From Sulfurimonas sp. (GTDB taxonomy: Bacteria > Campylobacterota > Campylobacteria > Campylobacterales > Sulfurimonadaceae), in the NCBI GenBank assembly GCA_027019335.1, contig JALUWV010000093.1, forward strand, positions 1 through 36,207: a stretch of 36,207 nt of DNA. Reading direction: 5' to 3'. The notes beneath the pieces are model-generated. The model made no database searches, was not told the origin of the DNA, and saw only the letters and a program-made list of their open reading frames with translations. Made by a program: the position numbers and the translations under genes. Of this stretch, positions 18,559-27,895 are shown piece after piece; positions within the stretch are counted from its first letter, which is position 1, and every line of letters starts with the position of its first letter.

Positions 18559-18566
18559 GTCTTCGC
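18549..18566. terminator. Stem-loop between convergent rhlE and the DUF748 gene
   Basis: GCGAAGA (18549-18555) and TCTTCGC (18560-18566) form a perfect 7-bp stem with a TAAG loop. The loop contains the rhlE TAA, and the right arm ends on the first base of the DUF748 stop codon. No T-tract follows on either strand, so it is a weak intrinsic terminator at best and may instead protect the 3' ends. Confidence 0.4.
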
Positions 18567-21500
18567 TACTTCACATCTACATGAAGCCCAATTCTCACAA
18601 AATTATTGGAAGAATTGGCTTCTTTTTTCATCTTTTGTATCACAACTCTTGATTTTTTAATGGATTTTTCTTCGATAAGGTATTTTTGTATGGTACTTGC
18701 TCTTGTTTGGGCTAATGCTTTGAGTTCTTTGTCCGAAACAGTTTGTATCTTGATACAGCGTTTGAGAAGTTCATTGAAATACTTCTCTTTGTACTGCTCA
18801 TGCAATGCACTCAAATCAACATCTTTTTTTGCCTCACTATAAATAGACTCAAGCATATCTACATTCATCGCATTTTGATGCTCTTTTTCATTGCTTATAC
18901 CACTTTTTTTCATGACAAGATGAATAAGTTTCTGTTTTTTGAGTGCTTTTTTATCTATTTGTTCATCATAAAGTGGTGTAATATCTAAGACTAACTTCGG
19001 TTTTTTTCGCATCATTTTCACGATATTATCAAGTTTTTCGCGTTGAGTTGGGCTGATTTTAGCACTTCCACCTTCAAACTCGACATATTCAAGGGCATCA
19101 CTATCTAGCCCCATAAGTGAACCTAAAAATCGAAATGGAGAGCTAACAGCACGTACAATTAAGTTTGAAAATGTTTTCCAAACTAAGGCACCATATTTAA
19201 AATCAGGGTTATCGAGGTCTCCTTGTACTGGCATATCAATGTCGATGATGCCATCACTATTTTCAAGTAGTCCAATCACAAAACCTAAAGGAAGTTTAGT
19301 AACATTCTCATCACTATTTTCTTTACCTAATTGAATATGTTTAATCATAATGTTATTTTTGCCAAGCAGTTGCGAGTTTTGAATCTTATAACCTAAGTCC
19401 AAAAAGAGTTTCCCTTTCTCTATCTGATAGCCAGCAAATTTTGCACTATAGCCACTTAAAGAGTGTAAGGCAAGATTTTTAAAATTGAAATGCAAGTCTG
19501 TAAACTCTTTTGGATTTGCACTTTTTATACTTCCTTTGAGCTTTGTAGAACCATACGCATCGACTTCACCATCAATGTCTACAAATGTTGTTTCATTGGC
19601 ATCATTTGAGATAGCATAAATGGTGCCGACTAAACCATGTATATCTGTTTTAAATTGTATAGGGATTGATAAATCTGCAAATTTTGCATTGCCTTCAACA
19701 ATGTTCACTTTTGCAATTTTGATAGGAAATTGTGTTGTATTTGTGTCTTGACTTGTATTGACATCACTTTTTTTAAGAAGTTTTGCAAAATTCATCTTTT
19801 TTTGCTTGTCCACAAGGGCATCAATATAAAAAGATTTTAAAGTGACTTGGTCAACATAGAGTCGATTGGGGTTATACTCAAAAGTAAATTTACTGACATT
19901 CACATCGTTAATAGAAAAAACAGAAGCATCTGTTCTACTATCGTTCAAGAAAAAATCTTCTAAGCCAATACTCCCTTGCACTTGTAAGTCTGCTTTTGTT
20001 TTAGAAGCATCATACTCAGTGCTTGCATTGACAAAGAGTTTGCCATCAGCTACTTTTATAAATGCTTTTTTTTGTACATAGGGTGTCAGGTTTGTGAGTC
20101 CGAGATGTGAGAGCTGTAGGCTTCCTTTTTCTTTGAGGGGAGTATGTCTGAGTTTTCCCTTTGCTCTGAGTTTCCCTTTGAAATTGATACGCGAAGAGAG
20201 CTTGTAAGATAACCATGTACGGCGTTTGCTATCAATGTGATACAGATGAAGGTTTATCTTATCTACAGTATTGAGAGTACTCGGTGAAAGGGTTCTATCT
20301 CGAAATCTTACTTTTGCATTGTAGATAGCAAAATGTTTGATAGAAGCTTCAAAAGCTTTCTCTTTTTTCTTTGTTTTGAGCTGTGGTTTTGATTTTTTTG
20401 GCACAATAAGATTTTCAAGATTAAGCACTCCTTTTTTGTTTAAAAGGGCATTTATTTGTGGGCTAACGAAAGCAACTTTACCAATAGTGAGCTTTTTGTG
20501 GGAGAGGTCAAAAGATAATTTGGAAACATTGAGTGCATGCAGAGAGAGCAAAGTTTTTCGACTCCAACGTTTGCTTATGCGTAGTTTCTGTACACTTACA
20601 TTTGTATCACTTACTTGCAGGAGTATTTTTTTCTTTTCTTTTGTGAGGTCGAGTGTTGTGTCGAGAGAGAGTGTAGCACTTCGTAATTTGACATTGTAAA
20701 CTTTGAGTGCATCTTTAGCCATACTATCGAGGTAAGGGCGGTAATGCACAAGATTAAAATTTTTACATTGCAAGTGTGTATGAACATCTAAAACTTTTTG
20801 TTGAATGAGACCTTGTGCTTGACACTCTAAGGAGTCATTTAAACGGAGAAAAACTGTATAATCAAAAGGTTTTTCTCCCGCTAACGTAATATCTTTTGCA
20901 GAGATATTTAAAGTGTCGAGTTTTGTTGTGACATTTGGCGAGATACCATTGTCCTCGAAATTAGCTGAGATGTTTTTTAACTCTAAATCTTTGAGCAGAA
21001 CACTCCAAGGTTTTTGTCGTGGAGCCGTTTGTGCAATGCTCGTTTTTTTCGTTTCTTTTTTGTTGAGTTTGAGGTAGTGGAGTAAATCTATCTGCTCTTT
21101 TGCATTACGTTTTGCATCTAAATGCAAAGTATCTAAAGTGATTTTGTCTATTTGTACATCTTGTGCAAATGGTTTTACACTTGCATTTTGTAGTGTAAAA
21201 TTATGAAGAGTTACAATGTCTTGATGTCCATTTTTTGGGATGATTCGTAATTTGTCAATCTTTAATCCAATTTTATCCGCGAGTGTTGCATTTATATCAT
21301 CTGCATTGAAATGAAAATGAGCATTGAAAGAGACTTTTCCATCAGCCACTTCAAAATTGAGCATATCCTTGATATATTTCCAAGGGGTATAGAGTTTGTT
21401 TGCTTGGAGTGAGAGATGACCATCAATGACTAAGGGCGTAATGCTTTTGAGCTCAGTTTGCATTTGGAAGTTTCCGCCATCGCCTAAACCTGTATAAAAA

Positions 21501-22057
21501 TTCAAGTGTGTTGCATTAGAATCCATGTTATTTGTATCGAGATTTTCTAATACAAAATAAATATTATGAAAATCAAAAGCAAATTTTTCTTTTTTTGTAT
21601 TATCCTGATAAGCTACATTTCCATCAAGTAGTTTTATCTTATCTATAATGATTCGTGGAAGATGTAGGGGTTTACTTGGATTCTTCTGTGCTTGAGTCTC
21701 TTTTAAAATTCCTAAAAGATTGAGCTTTTTCTCTTGAGAGAGTGCGAGAAAGAGTTCTGGCTTGTCAAGTAAAATATTTTTTATATGAACCGTTTTGGCA
21801 AACAAAGAGTATAACTCAAGGTTTAAAGAAAATGTTTTGAACTGTATAAGAGGGGTATTTGCCTTATCTGTGAGTTGAAGATTATGGAATTTGAGTTTAA
21901 AAAGAAAGGGGTTAAAATAGATACTTTCTATATGCACTTTTGCATTTGTTTCTTGTGCGACAAGTTTTATAATTTGTGATTTTGCAAGCCATGGAAGAAC
22001 AAAAAACCCAACGACTGCATAGAGCAGTAGCAGGAGAAATAGTATTTTTTTGAACAA
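18566..22057 (-). CDS. Large AsmA-like DUF748 envelope protein
   Basis: The 1163-residue protein has one N-terminal membrane anchor (ILFLLLLLYAVVGFFVLPWLA, about 4-24) and a very long, beta-rich periplasmic part. Early segments such as VHIESIYFNPFLFKLKFHNLQL and FKTFSLNLELYSLF are typical of DUF748. The C-terminal part contains PVQGDLDNPDFKYGALVWKTFSNLIVRAVSSPFRFLGSLMG in outline, another hallmark, followed by a charged helical end. AsmA-like proteins are thought to move phospholipids or support outer membrane assembly; the specific role of this family is not established. The start is TTG at 22055-22057, supported by GGAG exactly 7 nt upstream; the nearby ATG is out of frame. It lies 58 bp downstream of ccoG. 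Confidence 0.88.
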   Translation of the reverse strand: MFKKILFLLLLLYAVVGFFVLPWLAKSQIIKLVAQETNAKVHIESIYFNPFLFKLKFHNLQLTDKANTPLIQFKTFSLNLELYSLFAKTVHIKNILLDKPELFLALSQEKKLNLLGILKETQAQKNPSKPLHLPRIIIDKIKLLDGNVAYQDNTKKEKFAFDFHNIYFVLENLDTNNMDSNATHLNFYTGLGDGGNFQMQTELKSITPLVIDGHLSLQANKLYTPWKYIKDMLNFEVADGKVSFNAHFHFNADDINATLADKIGLKIDKLRIIPKNGHQDIVTLHNFTLQNASVKPFAQDVQIDKITLDTLHLDAKRNAKEQIDLLHYLKLNKKETKKTSIAQTAPRQKPWSVLLKDLELKNISANFEDNGISPNVTTKLDTLNISAKDITLAGEKPFDYTVFLRLNDSLECQAQGLIQQKVLDVHTHLQCKNFNLVHYRPYLDSMAKDALKVYNVKLRSATLSLDTTLDLTKEKKKILLQVSDTNVSVQKLRISKRWSRKTLLSLHALNVSKLSFDLSHKKLTIGKVAFVSPQINALLNKKGVLNLENLIVPKKSKPQLKTKKKEKAFEASIKHFAIYNAKVRFRDRTLSPSTLNTVDKINLHLYHIDSKRRTWLSYKLSSRINFKGKLRAKGKLRHTPLKEKGSLQLSHLGLTNLTPYVQKKAFIKVADGKLFVNASTEYDASKTKADLQVQGSIGLEDFFLNDSRTDASVFSINDVNVSKFTFEYNPNRLYVDQVTLKSFYIDALVDKQKKMNFAKLLKKSDVNTSQDTNTTQFPIKIAKVNIVEGNAKFADLSIPIQFKTDIHGLVGTIYAISNDANETTFVDIDGEVDAYGSTKLKGSIKSANPKEFTDLHFNFKNLALHSLSGYSAKFAGYQIEKGKLFLDLGYKIQNSQLLGKNNIMIKHIQLGKENSDENVTKLPLGFVIGLLENSDGIIDIDMPVQGDLDNPDFKYGALVWKTFSNLIVRAVSSPFRFLGSLMGLDSDALEYVEFEGGSAKISPTQREKLDNIVKMMRKKPKLVLDITPLYDEQIDKKALKKQKLIHLVMKKSGISNEKEHQNAMNVDMLESIYSEAKKDVDLSALHEQYKEKYFNELLKRCIKIQTVSDKELKALAQTRASTIQKYLIEEKSIKKSRVVIQKMKKEANSSNNFVRIGLHVDVK

Positions 22058-22115
22058 GATAAAACTCCATTATATGTATCTAATGAAGTTTATCTTATTG
22101 TAGGTTAAAGCATTA

Positions 22116-23561
22116 TTATTTCAGTTTATCTATAACACTCTTTTTTGGATAAACAAATGTCGCCTTACGAATAACAGAAATTTTTTCACTTCTTTTTCCA
22201 TCTGCATCGAGTGCATAAGCATGAATGACGATAGGGATAATAGTATCTTTTCTATCATTACTCACAAGTACATCCGTTGTTCTAAGTGTAACAATTTTTT
22301 TCTTTTTCACCCCTGGATTTGCATTAAATGGTTTAGATGGTTTCACAATTATTATTTTTCCGTTGATTCCTTTTGGTGGGATAACTTCAAAATAAAACTT
22401 CATTTTTTTGTTCTCAGTATTTTGGAGTAAAAATACATACGAGTTATCAACTCTCACTTTGCCTTCAGCAATATGTTTCACTGAGTACATACGAGTTTCT
22501 TTGTTAATGTTTAGAAGCATATGCTCTTTTGTACCACCCATAAACCCAAGAACAATAGAGATTCCGACGAGGAGTGCCACATATGCTAAAACTTTTGGAC
22601 GGAAATATTTTGTTTTTCCTTTCTGATCGATGATTTCATAATCACTTGACCAAGTCACAAGAGAAGGTTTTCCAAGTTTACCCATAACAGTTGTACAAGC
22701 ATCCACACACTCTAAACAGTTAATACACTCAAGTTGTAAACCTTTACGAATATCAATATGTGTTGGACAAACTGTTACACATGATTCACAAGTCGTACAC
22801 TCTGCAGCAGGCTCAAAAGCTTGTAAGTCTTTTTGTTTTGTGAATTTTTTATTATGGTTTTCATCATAGATATCGCCCCCTCTATGTGTATCATAAAGTG
22901 CCATAACTGTATGTTCATCATAGAGTACTGATTGGACACGAGAGTAAGGACAAACATATGCACAAAAGTTTTCTTTTAAAAATGCAATATCATAGATGAG
23001 GAAAAGAGCGACAGCAAGCACAGTTCCTATCAGTGTCCAGTGATTTGCATAATCTGCAAGGTAAGGGAAAAAATCTTCAGGAGGGACAAAAAACCATAAA
23101 AAGTCAGATGCTGCAATAAGAGAGATGACTGTTACCATCATTAAAGCGATGACACGTTTTACTTTGTTCTCTGCTTTTGTCATATCTGGTTCTTTTTGTT
23201 TGTTTTTAATGCGTTTGCGCATTTTAAGAATCTTTGTTTCGATTAAATCACGATAGATAACACGAAACAGTGTTTGCGGACAGACCCAACCACAAAACAC
23301 ACGCCCTCCAACAACAGTCATTCCAAAAATGGTTAAGAACATGAGCATGAGTAAAAAAGGCATCAAATATAATTGTTGCATATCAAATTGAACAAAAGCT
23401 AAGTGTAGTTTGAGTTTATCAAAACTTAAAAGGAAGAAGTGATTTCCATTGTATGTAATCCATGGAAGGACAAGGGTAAAGATGGTTGCAAATGTAAACA
23501 TATAATAACGCTTATATCTCCACGGCATCGGTATCTTTATAGATTTTTTCTCTGTACTCAT
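22116..23561 (-). CDS. ccoG: Cytochrome c oxidase accessory protein CcoG (FixG/RdxA)
   Basis: CcoG is a membrane iron-sulphur protein that handles copper for maturation of the cbb3-type cytochrome oxidase. The 481 residues include several membrane helices, the Cys pairs GGRVFCGWVCPQ and ENFCAYVCPYSR, and a ferredoxin-like region CTTCESCVTVCPTHI plus CINCLECVDACTTVMGK with eight cysteines in CxxCxxCxxxC spacing. The C-terminal 140 residues form the periplasmic Ig-like FixG domain. The cbb3 oxidase genes themselves are not in the window. The start codon overlaps the stop of the upstream recombinase-like gene as TAATG. Confidence 0.95.
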   Translation of the reverse strand: MSTEKKSIKIPMPWRYKRYYMFTFATIFTLVLPWITYNGNHFFLLSFDKLKLHLAFVQFDMQQLYLMPFLLMLMFLTIFGMTVVGGRVFCGWVCPQTLFRVIYRDLIETKILKMRKRIKNKQKEPDMTKAENKVKRVIALMMVTVISLIAASDFLWFFVPPEDFFPYLADYANHWTLIGTVLAVALFLIYDIAFLKENFCAYVCPYSRVQSVLYDEHTVMALYDTHRGGDIYDENHNKKFTKQKDLQAFEPAAECTTCESCVTVCPTHIDIRKGLQLECINCLECVDACTTVMGKLGKPSLVTWSSDYEIIDQKGKTKYFRPKVLAYVALLVGISIVLGFMGGTKEHMLLNINKETRMYSVKHIAEGKVRVDNSYVFLLQNTENKKMKFYFEVIPPKGINGKIIIVKPSKPFNANPGVKKKKIVTLRTTDVLVSNDRKDTIIPIVIHAYALDADGKRSEKISVIRKATFVYPKKSVIDKLK

Positions 23562-24214
23562 TATTTTTTCTCCGTTGTTGGTTTTGGGCAGGCAATACTG
23601 TTTATCACATCATCTTCTGCATCTTTGGATGTTTTTTGGACTAAAGATTTAAAAGCAACTTGCTTTAACTCTCTTGAATCAATATAATCTTTTATAGAGC
23701 TTCTACTCACACCTAGTAAACGTGCGATTTCACTCACATTTTTCTTTTCATGTAGATACTGTAATATTTCACCTACATACTGGTCAAATTTTGAGTTTGA
23801 TTGACTCCCTTTTGGTCGGCCAATAAACTTTTGCGACTCTTCTTCTAACTCTTGTCGAAGTTTGTCTATCAAACCTAAAGCGAGCATTCCGCTACTTTCT
23901 CGTGTTATTATAACAGATTTTTTTATAAAATGTACCTTTATTTCATGTTTGAGTAAACAACGAAACATTTGTACTAAATCTTGTATATTTGTGCTTAGTA
24001 CCCAGATATCATAGACAAGAAGTGTTGCACCTTCGTGTGAATGAAAATAGTTTGTTACATCGGGTCTTTGAGATAAGGGCTTATTTTGTGAAGTATAATC
24101 AATGAACTCATCATCCACTGTAATACCGTTGGCAAGAGTATAAGCATTTATGTTTTTTAACTGTTCACCTGCTGTATCAAACTGTTTATCTGGACGTATA
24201 TAGGCAATTGTCAT
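23561..24214 (-). CDS. Serine-recombinase-like DNA-binding protein lacking catalytic residues
   Basis: The 217-residue protein has the layout of a resolvase/invertase: an N-terminal catalytic-type fold (about 1-130), a linker helix, GRPKGSQSNSKFDQYVGEI, and a C-terminal helix-turn-helix VSEIARLLGVSRSSIKDYIDSREL. The active site is gone. The YxRVS motif reads YIRPD, so the nucleophilic Ser is replaced. The usual LDRLxR segment reads IWVLST, losing the Asp and both Arg. It therefore probably binds DNA without recombining it and may act as a regulator. It has its own promoter and is coupled to ccoG by a one-base stop/start overlap, so ccoG and redox or copper status are candidate targets. The role is inferred. 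Confidence 0.8.
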   Translation of the reverse strand: MTIAYIRPDKQFDTAGEQLKNINAYTLANGITVDDEFIDYTSQNKPLSQRPDVTNYFHSHEGATLLVYDIWVLSTNIQDLVQMFRCLLKHEIKVHFIKKSVIITRESSGMLALGLIDKLRQELEEESQKFIGRPKGSQSNSKFDQYVGEILQYLHEKKNVSEIARLLGVSRSSIKDYIDSRELKQVAFKSLVQKTSKDAEDDVINSIACPKPTTEKK

Positions 24215-24250
24215 GACGGATAAACCTCTCTTTTTTTGATTTTCATCGCT

Positions 24251-24280
24251 ATTATATCTTTATTTGATGATTAAAGTCAA
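24251..24280 (-). promoter_or_regulatory. Promoter of the recombinase-like gene and ccoG
   Basis: On the minus strand TTGACT (24275-24280) and a perfect TATAAT (24251-24256) are 18 bp apart. The start codon lies 36 bp downstream of the -10 box, with AGAGAGG as a possible ribosome binding site. Confidence 0.7.
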
Positions 24281-24367
24281 TACTATTTGTAATATATTCG
24301 TCATATTTTAGTAGTGTGCTTCATTTAACAGCTCTTTTTATGTTCTCTTTAGATAAAATAACTTCCA

Positions 24368-24373
24368 TATAAT
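24368..24373 (+). promoter_or_regulatory. Probable -10 box of metH
   Basis: A perfect TATAAT lies 21 bp upstream of the metH ATG; the -35 region (about 24345-24350, CTCTTT) is weak. The leader would be only about 15 nt, too short for a SAM or cobalamin riboswitch, so any regulation must act on the promoter. The rest of the 180-bp divergent gap shows no further structure that I can support. Confidence 0.45.
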
Positions 24374-24394
24374 TTCAACAAAAAGTCTGAATCC

Positions 24395-27300
24395 ATGACA
24401 ACAAAACAGTATATACTTCAAACCATTCAAAAACGTCCGCTCATTATTGATGGAGCAATGGGTACACAACTCCAACAACGTGATGATCAAATTCCTCTTG
24501 AAGCTTGGGAAGGCAATGAAGGGTGTAATGAACTCCTCAACGTCACAGCTCCTGACATTATGGAAGAGATATTTAATGCTTACTTAACTGCAGGCGCAGA
24601 CTTTATCACAACCAATACCTTTGGCTCTTTTTCTTGGGTTTTAGATGAGTATGACATCGGACATCGTGCGTATGAGCTTACAAAAGCAGGTGCCGAGATT
24701 GTCAAAAAAGCGTGTCAAAAGTACTCAACTCCAGAACATCCGCGTTTTTGTTTAGGTTCTATTGGTCCAGGGACAAAACTTCCCTCTTTAGGACATATTA
24801 CGTATGACAAAATGTTTGAAGGCTACACCGAGGCTTGTCTTGCCCTCATAGATGGAGGTGTGGATATTTTCTTGATTGAAACAGCACAAGACCCCCTCCA
24901 AATTAAAGCAGCGCTGCATGCTATGGAAGCTGCAAATGAGCAAAGAGGAGTAGATATTCCCATCATGATTTCTGTAACTATTGAACTCAGTGGAACAATG
25001 CTTATCGGAACAGATGCGGAGACGATAGCGACTATTTTGGAGCCTTTTGATAACATTTTGAGTTTAGGATTTAACTGTGGAACAGGACCACAGCAAGTCT
25101 TAAAACATGTGAAAACTTTAAGTGAACTTTGGGGAAAACCAATCTCTGTACACTCAAACGCAGGACTCCCACAAAACAGAGGGGGCTACACCTACTACCC
25201 AATGGGACCCGATGAGTTTGTAGCACAACAAGAGAAATTTTTGGACTACGATGGTGTAAGTTTTCTTGGCGGATGCTGTGGTACAACCCCACAACACATC
25301 CGCGCCCTTGTAAACAAAGTAAGCTCCGTACAACCAAAAGCACCCTCAGGCTCCCATCCAAACGCCATCGCTTCGCTTTTTAACACCGTACCACTCATGC
25401 AAGAACCCGCACCTCTTTTAGTAGGGGAGCGTTCAAACGCAACAGGCTCAAAAGCATTTCGAGAACTTCTTTTAGCAGAGAACTACGAAGGGACACTCAG
25501 TGTCGCGCAACAACAAGTTCGAGCAGGGGCGCATGTGGTTGATGTCAATGTTGGTTTTGCAGGTCGTGATGAAACAAAAGATATGACTGAAGTCATGGCA
25601 ATGTATGCACAAAAAATCGCCCTCCCTCTCATGCCCGATTCTACACAAACAAAAGGACTCGAAACAGCTCTCAAATACATCGGAGGAAAAGCTATCTTAA
25701 ACTCTGTCAATCTTGAAGATGGAGAGGGAAAGTTTGATGATGTCTGTCGTCTGGCGAAAAAATTTGGGGCAAGTTTAGTCTGTCTGACTATTGATGAAGT
25801 AGGCATGGCAAAAAGTGTAGAGGACAAACTCAAAGTAGCCGACCGTATCATCGACCTTGCTACAAATCGACATGGTATTCGTAAGGAGAACTTAGTTTTT
25901 GATGTTTTAACCTTTACCTTAGGTTCAGGAGATGAAGAGTACTTTGAAGCAGGGATAAACACCATCGAAGCCATCCGACAACTTCGTATAAAACACCCAG
26001 AAGTTGGGGCAATTTTAGGGCTTTCAAACATCTCTTTTGGTCTGGATAAAGATGCACGACCATACTTAAACTCTATGTTTTTACACCACTGTGTGCAAGC
26101 AGGACTCACTTCTGTTATCATCAATGTAAAACATATCATTCCACTCAATAAAATTCCAGAAGAAGACCAAAAAATCTGTGATGACCTCATTTTTAACCGA
26201 TTGCCAAATGGGGAAGCACTCTTTGCGTTTATAGAGCATTTTTCCTCTAAAGAAGCGGTCGATAATGATGCCGTCGATGAAGCATACTTAGCAATGAGTG
26301 ATGAAGAAAAGATTGCAAAACTTTTAATGGATGGCGATAAAGATCGCATGATTCCTCTTGTCGAAGAGGCACGCCACACAATTGCTCCTGAAATCATTGT
26401 CAATGAGATTTTGATTGATGCGATGAAAGTCGTTGGAGAACTCTTTGGTTCTGGACAAATGCAACTCCCTTTTGTCCTCCAATCTGCCGAGACTATGAAA
26501 AAAACAGTTGACCATCTCAACCCCTACTTACCAAAAGTAGAAAAAGAGGTCGATACAACTTTAGCTTTAGGAACAGTCAAAGGCGATGTCCATGATGTAG
26601 GGAAAAATCTTGTGGATATCATCCTCTCAAACAATGGCTATAAAGTCAAAAACCTTGGGATTAAAGTTGAACTCGATCGTTTTTTAGAAACTATGAAAGA
26701 AGGGCATATCTCTGCACTTGGCATGAGTGGATTACTTGTAAAATCAACACAAGTGATGCTTGAAAATCTCAATACCTTAAAAGAGAAAGATATAAAAATC
26801 CCTATCCTTTTAGGTGGTGCCGCACTTACACGTGCATTTATTGATGATTTTTGTCGTCCTGCGTATGATGGACCTATCTTCTACTGTAAAGATGCGTTTG
26901 ATGGGGTCACGGCTATGAGTCGGATTGAAGCTGGGAACTTTGACACGAACCTCCATCCTGATGCCCCTGTGGTAGAGAGAGTGGAGAAAAAAGAGGTCAT
27001 CATTCCTCCTTTTGAAGAACTTACTATGCCAAACCGAGACATCCCAATTCCTATTCCACCTTTTTGGGGAAGACGAGAAATCAAACTGACTACACAGCAA
27101 ATAGAGATGGCATTTGAGTGGATAAATCATAAGATTTTGTTTAAATCGCGTTGGGGTTATAGCTCTAAAGGTATGAAAAAAGAGGCTTACCAAAAGCAAC
27201 TCGATGAGGTCGTGTGGCCTGCCTATGAAAAACTCAAAAAGCAGTTTTTAGAAGAGAAACTCTTTGAACCGACTATCATTTATGGCTATTGGCCATGTCG

Positions 27301-27886
27301 TAGTGATGATAATAAGCTACTTATCTTTAAAGAAGAAGAGGGCTTTAATGCCATCGGTGAAATCAATAAAGAACCGCTTGAAGTAAGAAGAAATGCAAGT
27401 TATAAAGAGTTCTCATTTCCAAGACAGCGCAAAAAACCGCACCGTGCTTTGAGTGACTTTTTTCAGAGTGAGCATGATGACATTATCGCCTTGACTTGTG
27501 TGAGTGCGGGTGCAAAACTGAGTGAAGTGGAACATGAGATTTATGAGCAAGGGAACTATACGGAGTATTATCAGTTTCATGGTTTAGGGGTAGAACTCGC
27601 AGAAGCCCTAGCTGAGATTGCGCATAAGCAAATCAGACTCGATTTAAACATTGCACAAGGGGAAAAACCCACATTGGCAGATGTTCAGATGAATAAATAT
27701 CAAGGAAGCCGTTACTCATTTGGCTACGCTGCTTGTCCTGACCTAGAGTTAAATCGTCCACTTTTTGATTTACTTAAACCTGAGGACTTTGGGATTGAGC
27801 TGAGTGAGACCTTTCAGATTCATCCTGAACAGTCTACATCAGCATTGGTCGTTTACCATCCAAACGCAACATATTATAATGTATAA
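24395..27886 (+). CDS. metH: Cobalamin-dependent methionine synthase
   Basis: It transfers the methyl group of methyltetrahydrofolate to homocysteine through methylcobalamin. The 1163 residues cover all four modules: the homocysteine domain starting IIDGAMGTQLQ with zinc-site Cys in LGFNCGTGP and GGCCGTTP; the pterin domain from about residue 340 (VGERSNATGSKAFR); the B12 domain with the cobalt-ligand His733 in GDVHDVGKN; and a C-terminal reactivation domain with SRYSFGYAACPDL. It is slightly shorter than the Escherichia coli protein (1227). It is probably co-transcribed with the permease 9 bp downstream. Confidence 0.97.
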   Translation: MTTKQYILQTIQKRPLIIDGAMGTQLQQRDDQIPLEAWEGNEGCNELLNVTAPDIMEEIFNAYLTAGADFITTNTFGSFSWVLDEYDIGHRAYELTKAGAEIVKKACQKYSTPEHPRFCLGSIGPGTKLPSLGHITYDKMFEGYTEACLALIDGGVDIFLIETAQDPLQIKAALHAMEAANEQRGVDIPIMISVTIELSGTMLIGTDAETIATILEPFDNILSLGFNCGTGPQQVLKHVKTLSELWGKPISVHSNAGLPQNRGGYTYYPMGPDEFVAQQEKFLDYDGVSFLGGCCGTTPQHIRALVNKVSSVQPKAPSGSHPNAIASLFNTVPLMQEPAPLLVGERSNATGSKAFRELLLAENYEGTLSVAQQQVRAGAHVVDVNVGFAGRDETKDMTEVMAMYAQKIALPLMPDSTQTKGLETALKYIGGKAILNSVNLEDGEGKFDDVCRLAKKFGASLVCLTIDEVGMAKSVEDKLKVADRIIDLATNRHGIRKENLVFDVLTFTLGSGDEEYFEAGINTIEAIRQLRIKHPEVGAILGLSNISFGLDKDARPYLNSMFLHHCVQAGLTSVIINVKHIIPLNKIPEEDQKICDDLIFNRLPNGEALFAFIEHFSSKEAVDNDAVDEAYLAMSDEEKIAKLLMDGDKDRMIPLVEEARHTIAPEIIVNEILIDAMKVVGELFGSGQMQLPFVLQSAETMKKTVDHLNPYLPKVEKEVDTTLALGTVKGDVHDVGKNLVDIILSNNGYKVKNLGIKVELDRFLETMKEGHISALGMSGLLVKSTQVMLENLNTLKEKDIKIPILLGGAALTRAFIDDFCRPAYDGPIFYCKDAFDGVTAMSRIEAGNFDTNLHPDAPVVERVEKKEVIIPPFEELTMPNRDIPIPIPPFWGRREIKLTTQQIEMAFEWINHKILFKSRWGYSSKGMKKEAYQKQLDEVVWPAYEKLKKQFLEEKLFEPTIIYGYWPCRSDDNKLLIFKEEEGFNAIGEINKEPLEVRRNASYKEFSFPRQRKKPHRALSDFFQSEHDDIIALTCVSAGAKLSEVEHEIYEQGNYTEYYQFHGLGVELAEALAEIAHKQIRLDLNIAQGEKPTLADVQMNKYQGSRYSFGYAACPDLELNRPLFDLLKPEDFGIELSETFQIHPEQSTSALVVYHPNATYYNV

Positions 27887-27895
27887 AGGAAAATC

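Noticed and set aside
23561-24214. Mobile element or invertible switch driven by the recombinase-like gene
   Set aside because: The protein lacks the catalytic Ser, Asp and Arg residues, and no flanking inverted repeats or duplicated sites are visible around it.
24215-24394. SAM or cobalamin riboswitch ahead of metH
   Set aside because: The likely -10 box is 21 bp before the start codon, so the leader is too short for any known riboswitch, and no B12-box-like sequence is seen.
25483-26520. Long open frame (345 codons) on the strand opposite metH
   Set aside because: It is fully antisense to an intact, motif-complete metH, and its translation is Ser/Arg-rich with no recognisable domain, as expected for a shadow frame.
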